Below, in pieces: positions 54,670 to 64,000 of a DNA stretch of 64,000 bases. Below the pieces are notes generated by a model, which worked only from the letters and a program-made list of their open reading frames with translations, searched no databases and was not told the origin of the DNA. The DNA lies in contig JAUZSP010000003.1 of the NCBI GenBank assembly GCA_030949385.1, positions 517,670 through 581,669 of the forward strand, given 5' to 3'. This DNA comes from Gammaproteobacteria bacterium (GTDB taxonomy: Bacteria; Pseudomonadota; Gammaproteobacteria; JAUZRS01). Every line of letters starts with the position of its first letter. Position 1 is the first letter of the stretch. A program made the position numbers and the translations under genes.

Positions 54670-57370
54670 GGTTGTTCCTTTTTGCTAACGGTTCGATTGA
54701 ACTGGGTTTTTCCAATTTCTTTAAAACAATATCAGGGGTTGTGATGCTATCACCTTCATCGTGGATCTCAATATCAAACGCTGCGGGTGCATGTAGGCTA
54801 AGTCGTTTGATTAAATGAGGCTCTACTCGCAGTTGATATTTTCCGGGAATGACGTTGGGCAGATAAAAATAACCATCGTATTCAGAACGTAAAATAGTAG
54901 CCAATTCACCGGTCTCGGCGTGGCTCAGTTCCAAACTGACGTTGGCCGCTTCGATTTTCTCACCGTCGCGCAGCAAATAAACGTGACCGTCGATCTCGCC
55001 GATGCTGATCAGCGGAAATTCGAACTGCATGATGTGTCCTGCGTCGTGGTGTGATGCCGTAGCCTTCGCTGCTGGAGATCAGATAAGGATCACCCAAGGT
55101 GCTGGGGTTGAGTTGAATGTCCACTTTGCCGCCGCTGTTGAGGCCTGAGAGCAGCAGTTTGCCGTGGCGATTGCTCAGACCAGGACGGTAGCCCCGATTG
55201 AGCATAAACCCCACCCCTTGTACCGGTTGTTCCCAAAAATCCCGTTTGCCGTTGCGGTTTTCATCGAGGTAGCTCTGTGCCAGCACGGAACCTTCTTGTG
55301 CTTTGGCGGTGCTGGCAAAAAAGAGCGGGCGGTTGCGAACCGGATCGGGCAGCACACTGAAGGAGAGTTTTGCCCCTATGATAGAGGTCATCTTGCTGGC
55401 TGCCGCTGAGGGTCGCGCCGAAGTTGAGTACCTTAAAGCGTTGGTTGTAACCCAAGCTGTAGTAGACCGTCTGATCGTTGGCGGTTTGGTAGTTGCGGTT
55501 GGCGATTAGGCTGATGTTGCGTTCTTTGATCAAAACGATAGTTGGCTCCGAGGCTGGCGTTTTGGGTCTGTTGTTCGGGGTCGATGCTGTAATCGACGTT
55601 GCTGCGCAGGTTGAAGCCTTTGAGCAGTTTGTCGGCGTTGAAGCTGAGGCGAGCGCTGCCATTGAGGGTCGCGTCGCTGCTGCTGTTTTCTTGGTAACGC
55701 AGATCGTTGCTGAGGCTCAAGCTACCGACGGAGAGCCAGAAGTTGTGGCCGACGCTGCTGCTGCGGCGGCCACTGAATTGGCGGTTTTGGCTAAGGTTGA
55801 GGTTGAAAAGCGAGGTGGAGGCACGGTCGCCGAGGCGCAGCGGGGAGCCCTCTACTCTTAGGCTGTTGCTCTGTTGCAGTGGGTCGCCGTTTGGGTTGGC
55901 GTTGCGAAAATCGCGGCTGTATTGGCTGTGGCTGAGATCAAAACGGATGTTGTTCCATTCGGTTTGCAGGCCGAAGACTCCGGCGCTGTGGCCGTTTTGA
56001 TCGAGGGCGAGTTCGCTCTGTGCCAGAAAAGCGCCGAGGGTGCCGCGCAGGCCGAGGTTGGCAAAGCTCTGCTGTTCTTGCTCCTCTTCGTATTGCGCCA
56101 GACTGGCGGTGGCGCTGAGGTTGCGGCTGAGGCCGTAGCTGGCGGAGGCGAGCCATGCGACGCTCTGGTCGTCGCTGAGTTGATCGCCGACGTTGAAGAG
56201 GGTTTGGCTGGGTTGGGTTAGGCTGAAGCGGTAGTTGAGTTTGCCCGCTTTGGCCGCTGCGCCGTCGGAGTAGAGGCGCTGGATTTTTTCGTACTGCTGT
56301 CCTTGTGGGCCGTAAAAAATCAGTTTGAGTACGTTCATGCCTTGAAACAGCGGTACGTTTTCGAATTTATAACGGCCTGTTTCTGAGGCACGTTGAAACT
56401 CGTAGAGGCCGCCGTTGCGGTACAGCTCGACATCGTATTGCGGTTGCAGATCGCCTTCTAGGGTGATGCGGTTGAATTCGCTGCTCTGGTTTTTCGGGAT
56501 GCTGCTGAATTGAAAGCCGCGCCCCGAGAAGTTGCCGCCGATGAGGGCGCGGCTCTGTACGCTGATGTCGCCGAGGCGGTAGCGGTTGGCGTGCAGGGAG
56601 CCAAGCAGTTGGCTGTTGAGGTCGTCTTTGCCCAGTTGCAGGCGGAGGTTTTGCAGGCCGTTTTGGTCGTCGCCGCTGAGAAAAAGTTGACCGCTGTGGT
56701 AGAGCAGATCGCCGTGCAGTTGGGCGCTGTAGCTGCTGCGGGCGAGGCCGTTTTGTTGCGCGTAGCTGCTGTCGAGGTTGATGCTGGCGGCGGGGGTGGC
56801 GATGAGTTGGTAGGGCATCGGTGTGTAGGGCAGTTCGGATTTGATCGTGAAGCCTTTGCTGAAATTGCCGTAGCGTTGGTCGCGGCTGGCGCGTTGCTGC
56901 ATCGGCAGCGGTTGTTCGGAGCTGAGGGTGATGCTGAGGGCGGGCATGGAGACGTTGAACTCCAGCCCGAACCAGCGGCTCAGTTGTTCGGTGCTGACGT
57001 AGATTTCCCCTTCGCTGCTGAAGAGGTCGGCGCTGGTGTAGGGGATCTGTTTCTCGCGTATTTCAATGCGTTGGGCGCTGAGGTCGAGGGAGAAAGTGTT
57101 GAGGGGGCTGATAAACCAGCCTTCGGCGCGTTGGCCATCGGGGCCGAGCATGATGGGGAATTCCAGCACGCGGGTCAGTTCACCAAGAGGCAGGTAGCTC
57201 TGTTGTTCGAGTTGGTAGGCGAAGAGGCCGTCGCTGATGACCTGTCGCCCGAGGGCAAGTTGGAAGATGGTCTCGGCTTGCAGTAGGGCTTCGGCGCTGG
57301 GTGCGGCGTGGCCGCTCTGGCTGAGCAGCCCCCAGCAGAGCAGCCAGCAGTGGCGTTGAAATGACTTCAT
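54656..57370 (-). pseudogene. Fimbrial usher-like outer membrane protein, frameshifted
   Basis: The first 645 codons (57370-55433) encode a signal peptide and an usher-like beta-barrel (LYRNGGLYEFQRASETG, GMNVLKLIFYGPQGQQYE). The remaining ~250 codons are spread over three further frames: to ~55385, to ~55035 and to 54656, with barrel end, SYLDENRNGKRDFWEQPVQGV and a carboxypeptidase-like Ig end (GHVYLLRDGEKIE). Each junction is repaired by removing one base (AAA near 55533, AAAA near 55374, and near 55043). So it is broken, or the assembly has three indels. It lies between chaperone and tip-like genes. Confidence 0.8.
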
Positions 57371-58200
57371 GGCACGATGATCTCTCCAGTGGCGAAGGTA
57401 GTACCTGCATCACGATCCAGGCCACGATAGGTAACGGTGAGTATTTCTCCTGATTGAAGTTTGTCGGCATCAAGAGGGACATTGAAGGTGCGTTCTTTGT
57501 AAGGGTTGTAGAGGGTTAGGCCTTTGGCCAGCCCGACCGTTTTGTCTCCTTGTTTAATTTCTACTTCCCCATAGAGAGATCGATTACCTGATCGTGAAAG
57601 GTGAAGTTTGATACTGGGGTTTTTGGGGTCTTCTCTGATTAAAGTTAATGTTTTTATTTGTGCGTTCGCACTGAGTTTACCTTGTTGAACTACAATGGGC
57701 AGAGCGAGGCTTTGCAATACAATGGGAGTTATATGTACTGAATCTGTATCGCTTTGGGTTAATGTTTGAATGTTGTTAGCAGTTTTCTGTTTGTCTGGAA
57801 GTGCTTGAAAATAAATAAAAGATCTGTACTCTCCTTCTGCTAGATTGCGACTACGGCGTACCAATAAGCGTATGGCTTGGCTCTCCCCAGGGCGGATGGT
57901 GATTTGTCTAGGGGAGTAACGCACGATTTTTTTTGCAGAGTGGTAATTAGGAGGGAGTTTTGTGGTGGGAATGGCTTGCAGGTTCCCTTTTTTATCGTGA
58001 ATGAAATCGACCAATTGAATGCGATATTTGGTGGTTTTATTACCGTTGTTGGTCAAATTTAATACACTGTTTTTTTGGTGGCTGCTGAATTCTACTCGTT
58101 TAGGAAAGGCACTGAGACCACCGGATGCTATTGCTGTAAAGGCTGGTGGGGTGAAAGATAGACTAGTTAAGATGACAAAAATTTTGAATAGAGGGCGCAT
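57367..58200 (-). CDS. Periplasmic fimbrial chaperone
   Basis: The 277-aa protein has a signal peptide and the PapD-like double Ig fold: LSAFPKRVEFSSHQKNSVLNLTN, VRYSPRQITIRPGESQAIRLLVRR and YRSFIYFQALP. It would hand subunits to the usher. The stop overlaps the usher start by 4 bp. Confidence 0.85.
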   Translation of the reverse strand: MRPLFKIFVILTSLSFTPPAFTAIASGGLSAFPKRVEFSSHQKNSVLNLTNNGNKTTKYRIQLVDFIHDKKGNLQAIPTTKLPPNYHSAKKIVRYSPRQITIRPGESQAIRLLVRRSRNLAEGEYRSFIYFQALPDKQKTANNIQTLTQSDTDSVHITPIVLQSLALPIVVQQGKLSANAQIKTLTLIREDPKNPSIKLHLSRSGNRSLYGEVEIKQGDKTVGLAKGLTLYNPYKERTFNVPLDADKLQSGEILTVTYRGLDRDAGTTFATGEIIVP

Positions 58201-58349
58201 TCAAAAGACCTTTCAGTAAGTTGGTTAAGGTATGGTTGATTGTTGAAATTAGGCAGAATGTTTGCCAATACACAAAAGTATGGGTAAAAATGATGCATTA
58301 ACAACAGATGAAGAGGAAATCTCCTTTTCATCTGTATCACGTCTTTGTT

Positions 58350-58852
58350 TTATGGGGCATAAACCACGGTAACATCAACAGGAATGGCAGCTGTGGTTGC
58401 GCTTGAAGATGCTGTTAAAGTTGCTCCAACTTTAATAGTGGCACTACCGCCGCTTAAGGAAAATGAAGAAGCAGTAGAAGTTCCATCATAAAAGGTGAAG
58501 GTATCCAGTATTAGGCCGGATCCCGCTGGTGGGGTTGCTGTGGCAGAAATATCAAAGACGTGACTGCTCTCACCAGTTACAGCAACAACACCAATTGTGC
58601 CTGAGGTGTTATTGAAGCCAGCACTGACCGCCGCCAGTATATGTAGATGGTGCTGCCATCGGCAGGCAGGGTGACAGATGAAGAGCCAGTAGCAGGTACG
58701 ATGAGACTTGGCATAGAGAGAGGAGTGGTGATCATGAGAGACATGGGTGTTGATAATGTTACACCTACAGTCATGGGAGCCGTAGCGGCTGTTGCATAAC
58801 CTGAAACGAGTGCCAATGTTGCGGCTGCTACTGCGATTTTGAAGTTTTTCAT
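58350..58852 (-). pseudogene. Major pilin-like subunit (DUF4402-type), frameshifted
   Basis: The frame starts MKNFKIAVAAATLALVSGYA with a signal peptide and runs to STIYI near 58640. Then the pilin continues in another frame (AAVSAGFNNTSGTIGVVAVT to VDVTVVYAP) down to 58350. Two bases too many (a TA in ATATAC) or one base too few explain it. AGGAGA precedes the start. It heads the operon and would be the polymerising subunit. Confidence 0.75.
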
Positions 58853-59122
58853 GGTATTTCTCCTGACTCATTTGAGTCGATAATTACGTTGTGTTGGTCC
58901 CCGTGGACCGAAAAATAACACCGCTTTAGCGGTTTCCCTCTCTTCCTTAACCTCTTGTTCTGTACCGGTTAATTTTACGGTTGACCTGGAAGAGAAGTGC
59001 TTATTTGCTGCTTCCCTTTAGGTTGGCAAGAAGCTTATCCAAGCCGTGTCACAAAATGCTCACGAAACGTAATACATTTTTCTCACAGGGTCTGATTATT
59101 GATCGTTTTCGAACGAGCGGAT

Positions 59123-59144
59123 GGGCAGACCTGTGTGTCTGCCC
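59123..59144. repeat. REP palindrome left of the transposase
   Basis: GGGCAGACCTGTGTGTCTGCCC. One base differs from the copy at 59718. The pair flanks the RAYT gene in the same orientation. Confidence 0.85.
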
Positions 59145-59187
59145 TTTTTTGGTGGATGTGATGGTTGGTGGTTTAAAGGGGTAAATA

Positions 59188-59685
59188 ATGCGTAATTATG
59201 GTCATCGTCGTTCGATTCGTTTGAAAAAATTTGATTATTCTCAGCGGGGTGCTTATTTCATTACCCTATGTGTGCAAAATCGTGCGTGTTTATTGGGTGA
59301 TATTGGGCGGGACATGATGGTTGTGAATTGTGCTGGGGAGATGCTTGAACGGTGGTGGTGTGAAATGGAGCATAAATTCCCCTCCATCATTTTAGGTGAA
59401 TATGTTGTTATGCCAAATCATTTTCATGCCATTATTCGCATTGTTTCGTCCGAGGTTCCTCGCCAAGCGCCTTTGTCAAAAATGGTGCAGTGGTTTAAAA
59501 CCATGAGCACCAATGCGTATATTCGTGGTGTTAAAGAGCAAGGATGGCCTGTGTTTGATGGATCATTATGGCAACGAAATTATTATGAACATGTGATTCG
59601 TGATGAACGAAGTTATGATGCAATTTCGGCATACATTCAAACCAATCCGGTGAAATGGCAGCAGGATAAATATTTTATTTTGTGA
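59188..59685 (+). CDS. REP-associated tyrosine transposase (RAYT)
   Basis: The 165-aa protein has YFITLCVQNRACLLG, the HUH motif in VMPNHFHAIIRI and the catalytic Tyr in WQRNYYEHVIRDE, as in IS200-like Y1 transposases of the RAYT type. These mobilise REP sequences in host genomes. AGGGG precedes the ATG. Matching palindromes on both sides (59123, 59718) support this. Confidence 0.92.
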   Translation: MRNYGHRRSIRLKKFDYSQRGAYFITLCVQNRACLLGDIGRDMMVVNCAGEMLERWWCEMEHKFPSIILGEYVVMPNHFHAIIRIVSSEVPRQAPLSKMVQWFKTMSTNAYIRGVKEQGWPVFDGSLWQRNYYEHVIRDERSYDAISAYIQTNPVKWQQDKYFIL

Positions 59686-59717
59686 TGATGCGGTGGTTTG
59701 TTTGGGATGATGTGTAG

Positions 59718-59739
59718 GGGCAGACCTGCGTGTCTGCCC
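59718..59739. repeat. REP palindrome right of the transposase
   Basis: GGGCAGACCTGCGTGTCTGCCC; see the left copy at 59123. Confidence 0.85.
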
Positions 59740-60108
59740 TTTTATGGCGATTGGCATTTTTATGGCGATTGGTTTGAAAGGTGTACAGATGGTTTGAACG
59801 AACATGGTGCGCCCACAGTAGGTGTGATCGCTAGTCGGCTGGATGATGAGTAGTGGCAGACCTTGGTCGCCCTTTTGTCAATTGGGAAGCTGGATTCAAA
59901 GATGTACGAGGTTTGACAGTGCGTATCTGGTGCCCTCTTCAATGGATGATGGTGGCTGGGGAGATTTTCTATGGGGGAACACGAGTGGTTTGAAAAATAA
60001 GTGTATCGTCATTCCACGCGCATGGCTGGAATGTACAGACGGCGCAATGCCTTACAGTTAGGTGCGCCCCTACGGTGGGTGTGATTTGATAGGGCAGGCG
60101 AGCTGGCT
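59740..60108. other. Gene-free stretch with small repeats
   Basis: About 370 bp with a 12-bp direct repeat TATGGCGATTGG (near 59743 and 59762) and strings such as GCGCCCCTAC (60064-60073) that recall REP ends. No credible gene. Confidence 0.5.
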
Positions 60109-63100
60109 TTAAAACATCCCCTCCCGCGCTTTGTCCCGCATTCCAATCACCAATGAAATGGTCTCGTTGTCATCAAAACCACTTTGATTCAGAAACTCAC
60201 GGTAACTGTGCAGCACTTGCGCCGCTTTGTGACGCTGTTTCATATTGGAAAATAGGCGGTAGAGTGCAGGCGACTAAGGACTCATCGCCTGAGTTGGCGT
60301 TGAAAATCGGCAACAACAGCTCGCTGGCCTCTTCGTAACGCTGACAGCGTTCGTGAATGTCCGCCAAAGCAATGCAGTAACGATGATAGTGGGTGAGCAG
60401 GTTTTCGCGCAGATCGGAGACCGAATAAAGGGTGGCGATGCCCGGACAAAAACGCCCACGCCACTGTTGAATGGCGCTCTGTAATTCCAGACTGGCCTGC
60501 CAGTGATCGCCGCGTTTGTAGAGCTTGAGACCCAACTCCCCTGCTTTGCTGAAATGGTGAATGTCCACCTCCACATTGTGCAAACTGAGCACGCCGTGTT
60601 TCAGGCTGATGTAATGATTGGCTTTTTGTGGTTGAAAACTCTTATTAAACAGGCTGCGAAAACGAGACAGCATCACGTCAAGTTTATGCCGTGAATTGCC
60701 CTCGGAGGTTTCGGGCCAGAGGGCTTGCAACACCGTGCTTTGATCCAGATGCAGCTCGCTGCTGGCGATCAGCAGCGCTAATAAAATCTGCTGTTTTGGG
60801 GTTAGCTCACTTTGACGCAGGGGTAATTCTTCATCAAATAGCAGGTTGAGTTTGCCCAAGGAGCGGATTTTTAGCAGCGGAATGGCTTCGCCTTTGTCGC
60901 TAAAGCCCATGCTCACTTGTTGGGTGGCGCGCTGGCGATAAAAGGTGGTTTCAATTTTATGTGTGACGGCATAACAGAAGACACGTCTGGCCACCTCGGG
61001 CATAAACAGATAACTGCGACTGGGGCTCTGTTTTAGTGGCACCAGTTGATGCAACGTCTGTGCGGCTCGTTCCTTTTGTTGCTTCTGAATAAGGTGGGCG
61101 CTCCAGTGCATCAGCACGCCGGAGAGCAGCCAGTCGTTGTGTTGTTCGTTGGCCTGTTGGGCTGCTTGTGCAAACGTACCGTCCGCTGTTGAGCCGTGTT
61201 GTTGGCTCTGTGCGATGGCTTGAATCAGTAGGTTGGGAGTGGTGTTGCTGTCACAGAGCGGAGCTGCCTGCGTGGTTAGGTGTTTTTTTAGATTATTGAG
61301 GTGCTGGTGCAGCGGTGAACTTTCTGCCGCTTGGCAGAGGCCGATGGCTTGGCGCAGAGCAGGAATGGCGAGATCTTCCCGTCCCTGAGCCAGATGGGCG
61401 TTGGCGTGCCAGAGTTGCAGCAGTGGTGCGCAGAGGCTGTTTTGCAGCACCGTTGGATCAATGAGGCGTTTGTTTTGCTGTAAAAACTGTTCAAATAGGG
61501 GGTAAGACGCGGTGTGGCTGAGATAAAAGGCGATGGTGGTGAAAATCAGGGCGCGTTCCAAGGCGCTGCCTTGCTGCTGAGCCAAAGCGAGATGCAGTTG
61601 TTCCAGATCCCGTTTGGCCAACTCCAGCTGACCCTTGAGCATCTGCTCCAGCAGGCGGCAGAGGTGCAGGTGCAGCTCCAGTTCATGCAGTTTGTGGCTG
61701 TGGCTGAGCTGAATCAGTCGATCCAGTTCATAGACGCTCGCGTGTGTGGGCTGTATCAGGGTTTGAGCAAGGGTGAGCAGAGAGGCGCTGTAGATTTGGT
61801 CATACGGGCTGAGTTCTGATTCGATCTGTTTGAAGAGCTGTTCCGTTGTAGGCAAAAGCGTGTGCAGCTGCTGTTGGTCGCCATCAATGCAGAGGTGAAA
61901 ATAGAGCTGTTGTACCCGCGCGAGTAACTCTCCTTGTGGGTTGTGCTGCTGTTGGAAGAGCCGCATGGCGTGTTGCAAACTGTGCAGTGCGAGTGGGGGA
62001 TTGTTGGCGCTGAGTTCGGCTCCCATCAGCAGGGCGAGCCAAGGGCCTGATTGGCTGTGCTCTTCTAATTGCTGGTGCAGGGTTTGGCGAACCTCTTGGT
62101 TTTGACTCAGGTTGAGTATGCGCGCGCCTTTTTTGGCTAGCAGAGGTTCGATGATTTCGGTGGCGTGGGCCTTGAGGTAGTAGAGCAGCGCCTGCTGTAG
62201 GTCGTTGTGTTGTTGCCAGTAGTACGCCACTTTTTGATGGATTCTGGCGAGGTTTTTTTGCCCCAGCTTTTGGCTGGCTTGCTGGCGTAAAAAGCTGCGC
62301 CACAGCGGCATCAATTGGTGTTGGTCTTGGCCGAGCAGCGGTGGGGCGATAAAAATATGTTGGTTAAGCAGCCTCTGGAGTTTTTCGGCTGCCTGGTCGT
62401 CGTCGCTGATGGTGCTGGCCAGCTCGGGGGTGACCTGATCTAAAAAGGAAATTTTGAGGGCAAATTCTTGTAGGTCGCTGGAGATGTGCTGATTGAAGGT
62501 GTTTTGGAAGGTGTCATAAAAAGAGTGGCTCTGATCCAGTTGTTGGATTAGCTGCTTGAAACTCATCTCTTTCTCTTGCCGGTTTTGGGCGTAGGTTTCA
62601 ATGCCTTGTGGCCAGCCTTGGGTGTGTTGGTAGATGAGTTGGTTCTCTTCATCGGAGAGGTAGATCTCAAAGTGTTGCGCGTAGAGCTGTTTAACTTCGT
62701 CGTGGTTGAAGGCGTGTTGTTGGTTGTTGATCACGAGCCAGTGAGCCGGTGGTCGGTGCTGTTTTAGCAGGCTGTGCAGTTGATGGCGAGATAAGAGAAT
62801 CAGTTGTAGGTTGTCGGGGCGATGTTGCAATAGCTGTAACAGCAGAGCTTCGCTGTCGCTGCCGATCAGTTGGTAAAGGTCATCCAACAACAGATAAAAA
62901 GGTTCGCTCAGTTGTTGACCCAGATCGTGAAGCAGGTTTGCCAGTGCTTGTTCGGCACTGTGCTGTGGTTGTTGCTGGTGGTGAAAGTAGCTGAGCGCCT
63001 GTTGCAGGTGGCTGAGCAGATGCTGGATAAAGTGGGTTGGTTCTCGGTCGGTGGGGGTCAAGGTTTGCCAGATGTGGTTTTGATGTTGCAGTTTTTGCTT

Positions 63101-63301
63101 GACAAATTGCTGCGCGAGAACGGTTTTTCCTTGTCCTGTTTGGCCTTGCAGAACGATGATCGAGTATTTTTGATACTGGCGACCGAGGTGTTCCAGCAGC
63201 CGTTTGCGTGCCAGATACTTTTTTTCTGAGTGCTCAATGGATAAGCAGAGTTCGGTTTTGAGTTTTTCGGAGGTTGGGGTTGAAAGGTCGCTCTGAATCA
63301 T
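60109..63301 (-). CDS. Large MalT/SARP-type transcriptional regulator, late frameshift
   Basis: The main frame gives 1034 aa to 60197. It has a Walker A GQTGQGKT (residues 53-60), a STAND-type ATPase with LLLDDLYQL, a long TPR-like helical middle, an OmpR-type winged helix (LTPKQQILLALLIA, LWPETSEGNSRHKLDVMLSRFR) near residues 835-905 and a BTAD domain. After GDESLVAC the expected BTAD end (LYRLFSNMKQRHKAAQVLHS) lies in the next frame, ending at 60109; one extra base near 60270 explains it. The shorter product may still work. It is divergent from the 30-aa/PuuD-like genes. Confidence 0.82.
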
Positions 63302-63526
63302 TGGCTTGTCCCTGTGGCTGATGCTGCGTGTTTAAGAGCGGTTCCGCAATATTTAGGCCGCGTCGGTTTTGGTTGCCCGAATGGGATCTTGCCGCCGGGC
63401 GCTTTGGACGGTAGACTCCGCCAGCAATGGATAAAGCTTGATGAAAACAGTCGGATATTGGGCTGTTTCACTAGGGAGCTGGTTTCGTAACCGTTTTTTT
63501 ATTGATCGATATCGACTGGAGGTATC
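63302..63526. promoter_or_regulatory. Divergent promoter region
   Basis: About 225 bp between the large regulator and the next genes. It must hold promoters for both directions. I could not define boxes with confidence. Confidence 0.35.
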
Positions 63527-63619
63527 ATGAATATTTTACAAACCCTTTGGGGTACATTTGCTGTTGGGGTCGTTTTGACCGTGGTTTTAACCTTTGTCAT
63601 TAAAGCCATTGCGGGCTAA
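63527..63619 (+). CDS. Small membrane protein, 30 aa
   Basis: GGAGG lies 4-5 nt before the ATG. The product MNILQTLWGTFAVGVVLTVV plus FVIKAIAG is a single membrane helix. It lies 11 bp before the PuuD-like gene and may be a partner subunit. Confidence 0.6.
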   Translation: MNILQTLWGTFAVGVVLTVVLTFVIKAIAG

Positions 63620-63630
63620 GGGGAAGTATT

Positions 63631-64000
63631 ATGGAATTTAACGATTTAGCGATTTTCCGTTGGGTGCATTTCCTCTCTGGTATCACCTGGATTGGCCTGT
63701 TGTACTTCTTTAACTTCGTGCAAATGTCGGCAATGGCGGAAGCCTTGGCAGACAAAGACGGTCCTGACCCTAAGGCCATTGGTAAATACATCGCGCCTCG
63801 CGCTCTGTTGTGGTTCCGTTGGGCTGCGGTGGTGACGTGGTTGAGTGGTGTGGCGTACTTGAAAGGCGGCGTACCGGATGCGTTTACCTTCGGCATGATG
63901 ATCGAAGGTGGCAGCATTTATTTCGCCACCATCGGCATGGGCGCCTGGTTGGGTACCATTATGTTGATCAATGTTTGGGCGATCATTTGGCCTAACCAGC
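63631..64000 (+). CDS. PuuD-like membrane protein, 5' part
   Basis: The frame continues past the window. The first 123 residues include FRWVHFLSGITWIGLLYFFNFVQ, ALLWFRWAAVVTWLSGVAYL and a third helix, the pattern of the urate hydroxylase PuuD membrane domain family. The substrate in this organism is uncertain. AGGGGAAG precedes the ATG. Confidence 0.75.
   Translation, partial: MEFNDLAIFRWVHFLSGITWIGLLYFFNFVQMSAMAEALADKDGPDPKAIGKYIAPRALLWFRWAAVVTWLSGVAYLKGGVPDAFTFGMMIEGGSIYFATIGMGAWLGTIMLINVWAIIWPNQ

Noticed and set aside
56510-57286. 258-aa Ala/Glu/Val-rich frame antisense to the usher
   Set aside because: Composition is that of a complement of a coding strand; the sense frame has signal peptide and usher motifs.
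58981-59184. 67-aa frame before the RAYT gene
   Set aside because: It runs through the REP palindrome and lacks a ribosome binding site.

Overview
The window looks like a chromosomal segment of a free-living or symbiotic gammaproteobacterium. The support is the order ftsY-ftsE-ftsX-(response regulator)-rpoH with rsmD and an M16 peptidase pair divergent from it, plus lpxA, a UbiC chorismate lyase, a Gsp type II secretion operon next to a rhombosortase, and an NhaA antiporter. I see no rRNA or tRNA gene and cannot name the genus; a sulfur-oxidising lineage is only a guess.

Region 1 (1-17.4 kb) is a type III-B CRISPR-Cas island. It holds the 3' end of a HEPN-domain ancillary RNase gene, CRISPR array 1, a set of very small ORFs, cas6, a CARF-type NE0113 family gene, cmr1-cmr6 (cmr5 frameshifted), a second and larger set of small Gly/Ala-rich or hydrophobic peptide genes, a stand-alone radical SAM gene, cas2, a cas1 with a large internal deletion, a second cas2 and CRISPR array 2. 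The two arrays have the same 37-nt repeat, near-identical ~200-bp leaders and an identical ~158-bp trailer, so the effector and peptide genes lie between ~15.5-kb-spaced direct repeats. The Cas10 palm GGDD motif, the CARF-type protein and the HEPN protein point to cyclic oligoadenylate signalling. The peptide and radical SAM cassette is the best candidate for an undescribed system: four transcription units (three peptide units and the radical SAM gene) share an 8-bp palindrome CAAGCTTG at an almost fixed distance from a -10-like box.

Region 2 (17.4-29.9 kb): a CxxC-cluster protein, a cold-shock protein, gspG-N, rhombosortase, ubiC, an SH3-domain membrane protein, a DUF1499 protein, a YcbK-like and a YcbB-like peptidoglycan enzyme, and a Cys-rich lipoprotein. 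Region 3 (29.9-46 kb): housekeeping genes (lpxA, rnd, argG, gloA, a GGDEF protein, rpoH, ftsXEY, M16 peptidases, rsmD), a BrnT-type toxin-antitoxin pair, an MscS channel and an EgtB-like protein. Region 4 (46.2-51.5 kb): an AT-rich, tightly overlapping operon (glycosyltransferase-like protein, short M20 peptidase, PhyH dioxygenase, arylamine N-acetyltransferase family protein, polysaccharide deacetylase, TIGR00725 protein) that looks like an uncharacterised biosynthetic pathway. Region 5 (51.8-64 kb): nhaA, a decaying chaperone-usher fimbrial operon with several frameshifts, a REP-associated transposase flanked by its palindromes, a very large MalT/SARP-like regulator with a late frameshift, and the start of a PuuD-like membrane protein gene.

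Dispersed palindromes are frequent around the CRISPR island. Several apparent frameshifts (cmr5, usher, pilin, regulator) could be real decay or assembly indels; the sequence alone cannot separate these.
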